A DNA stretch of 64,000 nucleotides, from positions 20,535 to 84,534 of the forward strand of contig JAAFJG010000006.1 of the NCBI GenBank assembly GCA_013298075.1, given 5' to 3'. Source of the DNA: Cytophagales bacterium (lineage in GTDB: Bacteria; Bacteroidota; Bacteroidia; Cytophagales; Microscillaceae). Below, in pieces: positions 42,036-50,491 of the stretch. The translations under genes were made by a program, and so were the position numbers. How positions within the stretch are numbered: position 1 is the stretch's first letter; each line of letters starts with the position of its first letter. Under the pieces are notes generated by a model. It searched no databases, had not been told where the DNA came from, and saw nothing but the letters and a program-made list of their open reading frames with translations.

Positions 42036-45000
42036 ATGAAAAATATTTTGTGGCAAGTGTTGGCATTTCTAATGACTATTACGACCGTTTTTGGACAACC
42101 TCATCTACCTTTCAAAAAAAATAATCTTTGGGGAATTATGGATATTGATGGAAAAGAAATTTTTTCACCTACTTTTTTACACATTAATTTTTTTAATAAA
42201 AATGGTTATGCTATCGCCAGAGATAAAGAAGAAAAACAGCATATTATTGATACCAAAGGTAATATTATTGTGTCATTTAAAAATAAAAATTTAGAATTAT
42301 TGGAAAGTGATTTTATAGTTTTTTCTGAAATAAGCATAGACACAAATGTAGTTAGTAATCCGAAAAAAAAGCAAGAAAAATTCGGATTGATGAATATAAA
42401 AGGAGAAACTATTCTGGACGCAAACTATAAAGAAATTAGACAACTTACGCAAGCAGATAATGTATCGACTTTACATAAAATTATTGTTTTTAAAAGTTTT
42501 GAAAATCTATCAGGCTGCGTGTCTATGGAAGGAAAAATAATGGCAAATGCCGAATTTTTTGAAATTAAATTTATTCCAAATAGAACTCTTTTAGATATTT
42601 CGGATAGTAAAGACGAAAAAATTCAAAATATTGTTATCAATAATGAAAAAATACTAAGAGATAATTTTGTTTGGGGCGTTAAAAATGGTATTATTACCTA
42701 TATTTCAGATAGAAAAAATAGCACCGAAAATACGCCCATTTATTTGGATAATATAGAAGAAGAACAATTTGAGGACGAAAATGGATTGGTAATTATTCAT
42801 AATAAAGAAAAAAAATTAAGAGGACTTTTTAGTTTTGTTGATTTAAAAATGGTATTAGATACTGAATATTATGACATTAAATTAAACAAAGGAATTGCTT
42901 ATTTATTCAAAGCACAAAAAAAATTAGTAGGCGTTTATTACAAAAAACTTATTTTATTTCCGCCTAATCTTGATATTGATAATATTAGATTTGATAAAAG
43001 TATCAACGGTTATATAGCCAAATATGGTAATTCTGGGACTTTATTTTTAAACCAAGATTTTGAGGTAATCAAAAATATTCCGCAGGGAATATTAGATACT
43101 ATGAGTGATTTTAAAAGTAATATTGCTTTGATTACTTGGAAAGGCAAAAAAGGCTTATTGAATAGCAAAGGAATTGTTATTGCACAACCTATTTATGAAT
43201 TTATCAAAAGACAAGGTACAAAAATAAGATTATACAAAGACAAAAAAAATGAACTTTGCACCATCATAACGGTTGATGAAATGGGTAATAAAGTTGATGA
43301 ATTTGAGGCTACGGTCAAAATTATCACTATTAAAAGTACTACTTCCATAGACGAAGAATGGGATATGATAGAAAGAGCAAAAAATGAAAATCTAATCAAT
43401 AATAATGTAAGAATAACGCGAAACATAAATGGAAATAATACTTTTTTAGATGAAGAAGATATTTTTCCAAGTTTAGGAAGTAGTTATATTCCAAAACCAG
43501 AATCTTTTAAAGTTGGTGCTATTTCTTATGAATTAGATACAATCAAAACAAAAACAGGCACAACACAATGGCGTTTTAAATTGACTAAGCCCAAACAAAA
43601 AAGAGCATCAGAAATACAACTAACGCAAGATTCTGAATATGCATTCATTAGAACTTATTATTATGATTCTGAAAAAAATCTTAAAGTAAGACCCGAATTA
43701 ATCAACCAAATAACAGGAGAGCAAGTAATTCAGTATGATTTTCAAGACCCTGTAAGAAGTGCGAGAGGAGAATTGGGGCGTGCTTTATACTCTTTTAAAA
43801 ATGATTATTACGCAATTATTCAACGAAATGTTTTGTTAAATAAAAACGGCACAACTATTCGAAGCATGGATTATCAAAATCCTATAACCAAAAAATTAGA
43901 AAAAAAAATCCTTAATCGAATCCGATATTTTAATGGTATGTTTTTATGTATTGTGAATACAAAAAGTGGTAATGATAGATTTATAGCAAACGAAAATGGA
44001 AGTTATGGTTTGATTGATTATCACGGAAAAGTAATCATTCCAGCCAAATATAATGGCATCAAACGTTTTGGTAACAATCGTTTAATGAAAGTAATCATAA
44101 AAAATAAAAAATTAGACAAAATAACTTATGGCATTATCGATACAAGTGGCATAGAAATTATTCCGCCTATTTATTCGGAGATTGAGTATTTATCTGATGG
44201 AAAAATAAAAAAAGATACTGGAAGTTATGTCAAATTGACCACAGATTTTGGGAGTTTGTTTGCGTTGGTAGATAGAAATGGAAAATTAAAAACGTCTTTT
44301 AAATTTCAAGAAATAGAAGAATTTCAGGAAAATTTGGCGGTTGTAAAAATAAAAAATAAATTTGGGGTGATTGATAAAAATGGCAATGAAATTATTCCTG
44401 CTATTTATGATAAAGTTGAATCTTGTTATAATGGTTTAATTATTGTGAGATTGAAAAATTTTTATGGTATATTTTCTTCCAAAGGAGCGAAAATAGTTGA
44501 GCCAACTTCTTTTTTACGGATTGGAAAGTTTCATACAGATTTTAATTGGATAAGTGAGAAAGGGAAATATAGTATTATCGATAAAACGGGTAATAAAGTC
44601 AATAAAGCAACATTTAATAGAATTTCTGATTTTCATTGTGAACTTACTTTTGCTTATTCTAAAGGAAAATGGGGCGTTATCAATACACAAGGAGATTGGA
44701 TTATTAAACCTAAATACTCATCGGAAGGAAAAATTGACGCTAAAAACTTGTTGATAATCGTTAAAAAATCAATAGATGAATTTGCTATATTCGATAAAAA
44801 TGGTAAACAATTATCAAAATATTACAAAAATATTGGCGAGTTTAAACACGAATTAGCAATCGTTACCAAAAGGACAAAAAAAACAAATTATATCGATTTA
44901 CAAGGGCAAGAAGTGAGCAAAATAGATTTTGAAGAAATAGAAGAATTTCAAGAAGGACTTGCTTTATTTACCAAAAATAAATTGCAAGGTTTTTTGGATA

Positions 45001-45461
45001 CAACAGGAAAAATATGTATCCATCCTATTTATTCTTATGCGTCAGAATTTTATAACGGATATGCAAAAGTAGTCAATAAAAATAAAACCTATTTTTTGAA
45101 TATTAAAGGCGATTCTTTGGCTACAATTCCCGAAAATATTACTTGGCAAATTCCGAACTATGTACGTATGAATAAAAACAAGAAAAAAATCATCAATTAT
45201 AAAAAACTAAATGAAATAAAAAATCTTGTTTTTAATAATAATCCACCTGAAAATATAAAATTTTTAGACTTAAATAATGATTTTTTTGGGATAGGATTGA
45301 ATAATTTTCAAGGCATTGCTGATGAAAAAGGACAAATTATTATCGAGCCAGATAATGAAAATATTCAACTGATAGATAAAAATTTATTTGCTATCACAAA
45401 ACAAGGAAAATTAGGTTATTGGCACAAAGAAAAAGGTTGGATTTTGATGCCGCAGGAGTAA
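42036..45461 (+). CDS. Large exported WG-repeat protein
   Basis: The 1141-residue protein has a signal peptide (ILWQVLAFLMTITTVFGQ) and is built mainly of WG repeats, about 35-50 residues each: FKKNNLWGIMDIDGKEIFSP, KFGVIDKNGNEIIPAIYDKV, KWGVINTQGDWIIKPKYSS, GYWHKEKGWILMPQE at the end. The middle part (about 480-640) lacks clear repeats and may be a separate domain. WG (KWG) repeats form beta-propeller-like folds in secreted or surface proteins of Bacteroidota and Clostridia; their ligand is unknown. The gene is monocistronic behind element copy F. Confidence 0.88.
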   Translation: MKNILWQVLAFLMTITTVFGQPHLPFKKNNLWGIMDIDGKEIFSPTFLHINFFNKNGYAIARDKEEKQHIIDTKGNIIVSFKNKNLELLESDFIVFSEISIDTNVVSNPKKKQEKFGLMNIKGETILDANYKEIRQLTQADNVSTLHKIIVFKSFENLSGCVSMEGKIMANAEFFEIKFIPNRTLLDISDSKDEKIQNIVINNEKILRDNFVWGVKNGIITYISDRKNSTENTPIYLDNIEEEQFEDENGLVIIHNKEKKLRGLFSFVDLKMVLDTEYYDIKLNKGIAYLFKAQKKLVGVYYKKLILFPPNLDIDNIRFDKSINGYIAKYGNSGTLFLNQDFEVIKNIPQGILDTMSDFKSNIALITWKGKKGLLNSKGIVIAQPIYEFIKRQGTKIRLYKDKKNELCTIITVDEMGNKVDEFEATVKIITIKSTTSIDEEWDMIERAKNENLINNNVRITRNINGNNTFLDEEDIFPSLGSSYIPKPESFKVGAISYELDTIKTKTGTTQWRFKLTKPKQKRASEIQLTQDSEYAFIRTYYYDSEKNLKVRPELINQITGEQVIQYDFQDPVRSARGELGRALYSFKNDYYAIIQRNVLLNKNGTTIRSMDYQNPITKKLEKKILNRIRYFNGMFLCIVNTKSGNDRFIANENGSYGLIDYHGKVIIPAKYNGIKRFGNNRLMKVIIKNKKLDKITYGIIDTSGIEIIPPIYSEIEYLSDGKIKKDTGSYVKLTTDFGSLFALVDRNGKLKTSFKFQEIEEFQENLAVVKIKNKFGVIDKNGNEIIPAIYDKVESCYNGLIIVRLKNFYGIFSSKGAKIVEPTSFLRIGKFHTDFNWISEKGKYSIIDKTGNKVNKATFNRISDFHCELTFAYSKGKWGVINTQGDWIIKPKYSSEGKIDAKNLLIIVKKSIDEFAIFDKNGKQLSKYYKNIGEFKHELAIVTKRTKKTNYIDLQGQEVSKIDFEEIEEFQEGLALFTKNKLQGFLDTTGKICIHPIYSYASEFYNGYAKVVNKNKTYFLNIKGDSLATIPENITWQIPNYVRMNKNKKKIINYKKLNEIKNLVFNNNPPENIKFLDLNNDFFGIGLNNFQGIADEKGQIIIEPDNENIQLIDKNLFAITKQGKLGYWHKEKGWILMPQE

Positions 45462-45642
45462 ATTTAGTGTATAAATTATCATATTTTTTGTAAATTTAAA
45501 AAACTCTAATCATCTGTCAATATAAAATAAATTATGTATTTATTGGTAAAAATGAATAGAAATTAGTCCCAAAAATAGGGATTATATTGGTTGTTAGTAG
45601 GTCTATAATATCCATAAATAATAACGTCACTAAATTAGGAAT

Positions 45643-45650
45643 TAAATTTG
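45643..45650 (+). promoter_or_regulatory. -7 box of the 125-residue protein gene
   Basis: TAAATTTG matches TAnnTTTG, 41 bases upstream of the ATG at 45692. Confidence 0.4.
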
Positions 45651-45691
45651 TGGTATTATCTATAAAATAAACTCAAAAATTAAAAAAAAAT

Positions 45692-46069
45692 ATGGACTAT
45701 CAAACTGTTGCCAATAAAGTAAAAGAATTTGTTACGTTAAAGGTTGAAATTCAACAAAAATTAGATGAAATAGCACAATTAGAAATCAATCCACCCAAAT
45801 TAGAAAAAGAAGTTTTGACTTGGGAAGAAGCAGTGGCTTATGCTGAACATCAAAAATCACACGCAGATAATTTGATAAAATTGCGTATGGGCATTATGAA
45901 TCGACAAGAAATTGTATTGAATAGAGAAAAAGAAATTGGCGAAATTTTACCTATTCAAAATCATTATATTTTATTTAAAATCAAGCTAAACGAAGCAGAA
46001 GAAACCTATAAAATTGGTTATTTCCCCGAATCTTATGGATTTAGAATGGAAAAAATGATAGAAAAATAA
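45692..46069 (+). CDS. Unknown 125-residue coiled-coil protein
   Basis: I do not recognise this protein. It has a helical N-terminal half (KEFVTLKVEIQQKLDEIAQL), a central helix with WEEAVAYAEHQKSHADNLI, and a short C-terminal part ending YGFRMEKMIEK. It is hydrophilic with no signal peptide. It lies just outside the left direct repeat of the R-M cassette and would have been next to the FKBP gene before the insertion. Confidence 0.65.
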   Translation: MDYQTVANKVKEFVTLKVEIQQKLDEIAQLEINPPKLEKEVLTWEEAVAYAEHQKSHADNLIKLRMGIMNRQEIVLNREKEIGEILPIQNHYILFKIKLNEAEETYKIGYFPESYGFRMEKMIEK

Positions 46070-46086
46070 GTGTATTTTAGATTTAA

Positions 46087-46150
46087 AACAACCAATTATC
46101 CAAATAAATAAAAATATTTTTTGTTGTTTTGAATATATTTTATTACTTTT
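46087..46150. repeat. Left 64-bp direct repeat flanking the R-M cassette
   Basis: Matches 50360-50423 in 62 of 64 positions (AACAACCAATTATCCAAATA at the start, GAATATATTTTATTACTTTT at the end). Its last two bases are part of the endonuclease stop codon (46149-46151). The promoter box at the end of the right copy (TACTTTTG) reads TACTTTTA here, so this copy lost the promoter. Confidence 0.9.
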
Positions 46151-47978
46151 AAAGTAATTCTGTTTGTTCTTGTTTAATTTTACGTTGTATTTTATACACC
46201 AATGGAAAATCTGTTTCACCTTCAATAATTGGAATTAAATCTCGTAGAGTTTGATTGAATATACCTATTGCCCAACGTGTTCGATTAGTAATTCGGAAAA
46301 TAAAATCTACTTTATCAGGTTGCCAAGTAGTTGGTGTATTTGTAATTGTACCAAAGGCAACACCTATCAAAATATTACGAATATTATCGTTTTGATCTAT
46401 CACTTTTGCTGCAACTAATGTTTGTTTCAAAGCATTTTTATAATTATATTCATTCTTGTATTGTAATATTTTTGCTGTATCTCGCTCTAATTCAGATTTT
46501 ATAAACATTCCTTTGCTTTCATTAAGCAATACATCAGTGTTATTTTCTGGCGAAACCGCTATAATATCAGGATATTGACGAGACTGTTCTTTACCTTTTT
46601 CTGGCTCAGGTAAAACTGCACCTCCACCTTGTGCGCCTGGGTAAGAAACGGAAACTATTTTAAACTTATTTGGTAGTAATAGTTTGTGAATGATTGTATA
46701 AGTTACTTCATCTTCATCTACTTCTATTTTTACTTCTTGGGTTGGTGTTGCTTCTGTAAAATCTATAAAGTTTAAATTTTTCTTTAAATTATTCAAAAAA
46801 CTACCTTGTGGATTTCCTAATAATTCTCGTCTATCCCAAACTAATTTGATACCATTATGGTTAAGATACATACCATCTAAAAAGTAAGCGAGTGTTAAAA
46901 TTACCTTATTTTCTGTTATTCTTCCAGCATATTTTTTCCAAAAGTATTGAAAATCAACTTCTTGAGTTAGACTTGTGGCATTATCAGCAATTTTAATTAG
47001 TTCTATAGCTAAAATTTTTGAGAGATTATTGTCCTTACCTTTTAACCATTCATCTTTTTCAAGAGCTATTCTTAATTGTGTTCGTAACGTAGTTAAGTCT
47101 GTAATATCTGTTTTTAATATTTGCATTTTGCGAACTAATGCGTAAATCCCAAATATTTTATGTGTTTCAGAAAATATAAACGAAATAAAAGTAAGTACTC
47201 CTCTATCAGGATCCATAGCATGGCTAAAGCGATTGATTTTTGCTCCCACCCAACTCGAACGCACAAAATAACGAAGTTTATTTAGTTTATGATTTCTATC
47301 TTCTCTTTCTTTCCAATTTTTTAACAGTTCTATAGCGCCAGTAGCTTCATTTATGATAGTTTGATAATTTTTGTGAGATGTTGTTTTGCTTAATTCTAAT
47401 GTTGCGTGTTTAAACCAATTTTCTTTATATTGCTGAAATGTAGTAATAGATTTTTGTATTGTTTCTTGTAAAATAGGAATAATAGGAGGACAAGAAGGGA
47501 AACAATTATTACGCTGTAAGTTAAAAATATTTTCACCTGTTTCCCAATCTGCTATGATAAAGCCATAATAATTATATTGTATCTGTAACATTTTAGGCGT
47601 ACTATATGGATTATAGGTTGCTCCACCAAAAGCCTTTTCTGCTTGTTTATTTCCCGAAATTTTCACATAAAACATCGGACATAAATAAGCTGCAACAGCA
47701 CCATAAGTTCGTTGTAATTCGTGATCTTCTGTTTGTACAGCTTCTGTAAATTCAATTAGTACTAACGGATATTCAATATTGTTACTTATAGCAGTTATTA
47801 AAATATCAGGGGTAGTTAAGGATTGAATGGCAGAAATTACACCTTGACAAAGATGTGTAGCAGATTTAGGACGTTTGATTAACTTGATTTCTACATTTAA
47901 CGCATTTGCTTTAACCATAGGTAATATGTAATTATGCCCCTGTTCCAAGCATTCATAATAAATTCTAAATTCAGTCAT
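46149..47978 (-). CDS. Restriction endonuclease, PD-(D/E)XK type, of a two-methyltransferase system
   Basis: The 609-residue protein has no overall family I recognise, but its place after two DNA methyltransferases (8-base overlap with the second) and a clear nuclease motif support restriction activity. P470-D471 in RQYPDIIAVSPENN and E487-S488-K489 in LLNESKGMF form a PD-(D/E)XK centre with typical spacing. A second PD-like site is near the N terminus: PDILITAISNNIEY (P57-D58) followed by VLIEFTEAV (E76), where the lysine is replaced. Enzymes cutting asymmetric sites often carry two catalytic domains, so a two-centre enzyme is possible. The stop codon lies at the edge of the left direct repeat. 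Confidence 0.75.
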   Translation of the reverse strand: MTEFRIYYECLEQGHNYILPMVKANALNVEIKLIKRPKSATHLCQGVISAIQSLTTPDILITAISNNIEYPLVLIEFTEAVQTEDHELQRTYGAVAAYLCPMFYVKISGNKQAEKAFGGATYNPYSTPKMLQIQYNYYGFIIADWETGENIFNLQRNNCFPSCPPIIPILQETIQKSITTFQQYKENWFKHATLELSKTTSHKNYQTIINEATGAIELLKNWKEREDRNHKLNKLRYFVRSSWVGAKINRFSHAMDPDRGVLTFISFIFSETHKIFGIYALVRKMQILKTDITDLTTLRTQLRIALEKDEWLKGKDNNLSKILAIELIKIADNATSLTQEVDFQYFWKKYAGRITENKVILTLAYFLDGMYLNHNGIKLVWDRRELLGNPQGSFLNNLKKNLNFIDFTEATPTQEVKIEVDEDEVTYTIIHKLLLPNKFKIVSVSYPGAQGGGAVLPEPEKGKEQSRQYPDIIAVSPENNTDVLLNESKGMFIKSELERDTAKILQYKNEYNYKNALKQTLVAAKVIDQNDNIRNILIGVAFGTITNTPTTWQPDKVDFIFRITNRTRWAIGIFNQTLRDLIPIIEGETDFPLVYKIQRKIKQEQTELL

Positions 47979-49104
47979 TTTTCTTCGTTAATATAATTAA
48001 ATGTTCTTTTTTACCTTTCTTAGCAAAAGTTGGGTTAAATATTCGAGAGTGATTTGAAAGATCTGATGAAATAATATCTTTAACTTCAAAACCAATATTA
48101 CTAACAAATTCTTTAATTACTTCATCAATTTTTATGATTTTTTGTTTGATAACGCTATCACCAATTATGATAAATGCAGGATGATTGATCTTTAAGACTC
48201 GATGCATTTCTTTAAAACATAAAATTAAATCATCTGTCCATTTTTGAGAATCATGTTTTAGACTTGAAAATTGTCGCCGTGACCCTATTTCATTATATTG
48301 TGCAAACTTAACATCTAAGTCTAGCCAACGTTTACGAAATTTATGGTATAAATAATAGTCATAAGTATTCGCATAAGGTGGTGATGTAATAATAATATCA
48401 ATACTATTATCAGTAATAAAAGATAAATTTCGGCTGTCTGCATTAAATAATGTTAATTCTGTTTTTGTATCTATTTTATTTGAAAGTTCTACAACTCGTT
48501 TCAAATATTCAACAGCTTTTGAAATAAATATTTTAAAAGTAAAATCATCTAAAATATTTTTGTTAACGGCAGCAAATCGTGTATCACTATCTTGATTAGA
48601 TACTTTTACAATTATCGAAGAAAACACAATTTTCAAAAAATCTTTAATTTCATTGTCTTCTATTTTTGTTATTTCTTGTAAAATATAAGTTAATTCTTCA
48701 GCTACATTTAGTTGAAACCAGTGTGATAAACCCTCAATATTTTTAGTAGTAATTTGGGGACGAATATTTTTCCATCCAGAATTATCCTTTTCTAATTGAG
48801 TTATGAATTGTTTAATGATTATTTGTTTTTCTTGTGTCAAAGGCGTTGATTTTACCTTTGAAAGTAAAATAGATAAACCATTTACATCAACACCAATAGC
48901 ATTAATTCCTTGTAAACGTGCTTCTAATAAGGTTGTTCCAGAGCCACAAAAAGGATCCAGAACTGTCTGCCCTACTCCTGCAAATTGTTTAAGCAAACTT
49001 TGTGGAAGTTGAGGCGGAAACTTAGCAGGGTATGGATGTAATGAATGTGTTAAATAAGATGTGTTACTACCTTTAAAGTTAAACTCTATATTTGTTGTTA
49101 TCAT
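47971..49104 (-). CDS. DNA methyltransferase with SPPY motif (second of two)
   Basis: The 377-residue enzyme has the SAM-binding motif I DPFCGSGTT (50-58) and the catalytic TSPPYA (240-245), with motif I first. SPPY is most often found in N4-cytosine methyltransferases, although some N6-adenine enzymes have it. The N terminus SLHPYPAKFPPQLPQSLLKQ and the C-terminal FIIIGDSVI and HLIILTKK strands are typical of the family. It follows the other methyltransferase by two bases and overlaps the endonuclease by eight. Two separate methyltransferases suggest an asymmetric recognition site, one for each strand. Confidence 0.85.
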   Translation of the reverse strand: MITTNIEFNFKGSNTSYLTHSLHPYPAKFPPQLPQSLLKQFAGVGQTVLDPFCGSGTTLLEARLQGINAIGVDVNGLSILLSKVKSTPLTQEKQIIIKQFITQLEKDNSGWKNIRPQITTKNIEGLSHWFQLNVAEELTYILQEITKIEDNEIKDFLKIVFSSIIVKVSNQDSDTRFAAVNKNILDDFTFKIFISKAVEYLKRVVELSNKIDTKTELTLFNADSRNLSFITDNSIDIIITSPPYANTYDYYLYHKFRKRWLDLDVKFAQYNEIGSRRQFSSLKHDSQKWTDDLILCFKEMHRVLKINHPAFIIIGDSVIKQKIIKIDEVIKEFVSNIGFEVKDIISSDLSNHSRIFNPTFAKKGKKEHLIILTKKND

Positions 49105-49106
49105 TA

Positions 49107-50054
49107 TTAATTTACTTTTCTAAATATCACAATAAATGAGCAGTTTTGATTCGAGTATAATACACTTGGATAACCTAATAATACTAAACGTCTTTGACCT
49201 GTTTGATCCCAAATAATTAAATCATGAAACTTCCAACCTACTTCCTCACCTGCTCTTGCAAGGTCAGAATGAAAGGGAACATAAGGAATTTTATTTTTAG
49301 TATCTCTATAATCTTTTACTACCCAACATGAATAACCACCTTGTTTTGTAACAGTTAGATTTGCTGTTAGAACTTCTTTTATTTGTTCTAAAAATTCAGG
49401 ATAAGGTAGATTCCCAAAGTCTTTTTCACTTTCACTATATTGTTTCACCGTACTATTATTTTCATTCTTAATAATAGATGTTTTGTGTACAGTAGCTCTA
49501 TCTTTTAGTGATTTTTGGATAAAATCAGCATAAGGTGGTGATGTTACGGTAAGTTGTATTTTCTCAGATCGAACATGGTTTAGTAAGTTTCTACAATCAT
49601 CATTTACTATTTTATAATGTAAGTCATTTTTAAAAATCCCTTCTATATCATAAAGCCAGTTTTCTGCGATTTTTGCGAACTTTGGGTTTAGTTCTGTACC
49701 TATAGCGTGACGTTTGAGGTTATGGGCTGCAATTATAGCTGTACCAATACCTAAGAAGGGATCAAAAATCGTGTCTCCCTCTTTTGAGTACATTTTTATC
49801 AGTCTTTCTGCTAACTTTATAGGATAAACAGCGCCATGTTCTAATTGATATTTATTTCTTGGAGATGAAAGATTATTCCAAACTGGATTTAATAATTCAT
49901 CTTCATTAATAACGTTTTTTGAAAGTAATGCCCATTCACTTGGGGTCAAACCATTAAAGCCTAATTTTGCTTTTTTTTCCTCATTTTCAATTTCTCGTTT
50001 CACTAATAAAGGATTATCAGTTTCAGAAACTATTTTATTTATATTTTCTTCCAT
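49107..50054 (-). CDS. DNA methyltransferase with SPPY motif (first of two)
   Basis: The 315-residue enzyme has LEHGAVYPIKLAERLIKMYS, then motif I DPFLGIGT (98-105), an acidic SAM-ribose contact in GTELNPKF, and the catalytic TSPPYA (171-176). The C-terminal part has SCWVVKDYRD and HDLIIWDQTG as expected. It is the first gene of the operon, made before the nuclease, so methylation can precede restriction. A promoter at 50283-50314 leaves a leader of about 225 bases with no gene for a controller protein. Confidence 0.85.
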   Translation of the reverse strand: MEENINKIVSETDNPLLVKREIENEEKKAKLGFNGLTPSEWALLSKNVINEDELLNPVWNNLSSPRNKYQLEHGAVYPIKLAERLIKMYSKEGDTIFDPFLGIGTAIIAAHNLKRHAIGTELNPKFAKIAENWLYDIEGIFKNDLHYKIVNDDCRNLLNHVRSEKIQLTVTSPPYADFIQKSLKDRATVHKTSIIKNENNSTVKQYSESEKDFGNLPYPEFLEQIKEVLTANLTVTKQGGYSCWVVKDYRDTKNKIPYVPFHSDLARAGEEVGWKFHDLIIWDQTGQRRLVLLGYPSVLYSNQNCSFIVIFRKVN

Positions 50055-50282
50055 TTTATATTTATGTTCTCTTTCATTTTTGAAATAAAATTGTTTTAAA
50101 TTCTATTCTTAATAATATCTTATTTTTTGAATTTTTATAGAAAGTATAGTTTTGTTAGCGATACAATATTTTATTACTACTTCAGAAATTTTCAATAATT
50201 TTTAATGTTTTTTTATATTGTAATATCTCATACATAATTTAATTTTTAGTAAAAATAAAAAATATTAAAATAGAATAGGATA
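50055..50282 (-). other. Untranslated leader of the R-M operon
   Basis: Between the operon promoter and the first methyltransferase ATG are about 230 bases of AT-rich DNA. No open frame for a C (controller) protein and no strong hairpin was seen. With the promoter and right direct repeat, this makes a gap of about 435 bases before the FKBP gene. Confidence 0.4.
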
Positions 50283-50314
50283 CAAAGGTATGATACTATT
50301 TGGTATTCTCCAAA
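50283..50314 (-). promoter_or_regulatory. Promoter of the R-M operon
   Basis: On the minus strand TTTG (50314-50311) precedes TACCTTTG (50290-50283) by 20 bases. It lies inside the inserted cassette, so the operon brought its own promoter. Confidence 0.65.
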
Positions 50315-50359
50315 TATTTGTATGATAATTTTATTATTTTTGGTTTTTTAGTACCACTT

Positions 50360-50423
50360 AACAACCAATTATTCAAATAAATAAAAATATTTTTTGTTAT
50401 TTTGAATATATTTTATTACTTTT
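50360..50423. repeat. Right 64-bp direct repeat, containing the FKBP promoter
   Basis: Second copy of the flanking repeat, with two differences from 46087-46150. It contains TTTG at 50393-50396, and TACTTTTG (50417-50424) ends one base past the repeat, a promoter with a 20-base spacer for the FKBP gene 68 bases downstream. Confidence 0.9.
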
Positions 50424-50491
50424 GCAATGCTTTTGAGTAGAAATAAAAATTCTTCTTAAAAAAACTAAAAATTTAATTACTTTCGTTATTT

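Larger units (their letters stand above)
46087..50423. mobile_element. Inserted restriction-modification cassette with long target duplication
   Basis: Three minus-strand genes (methyltransferase, methyltransferase, endonuclease) and their promoter lie between 64-bp direct repeats. The left repeat ends in the endonuclease stop codon and the right repeat is the promoter region of the FKBP gene. Insertion with long target duplication has been described for R-M gene complexes in Helicobacter pylori. No integrase or transposase is present, so movement probably used cellular recombination. Confidence 0.7.
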
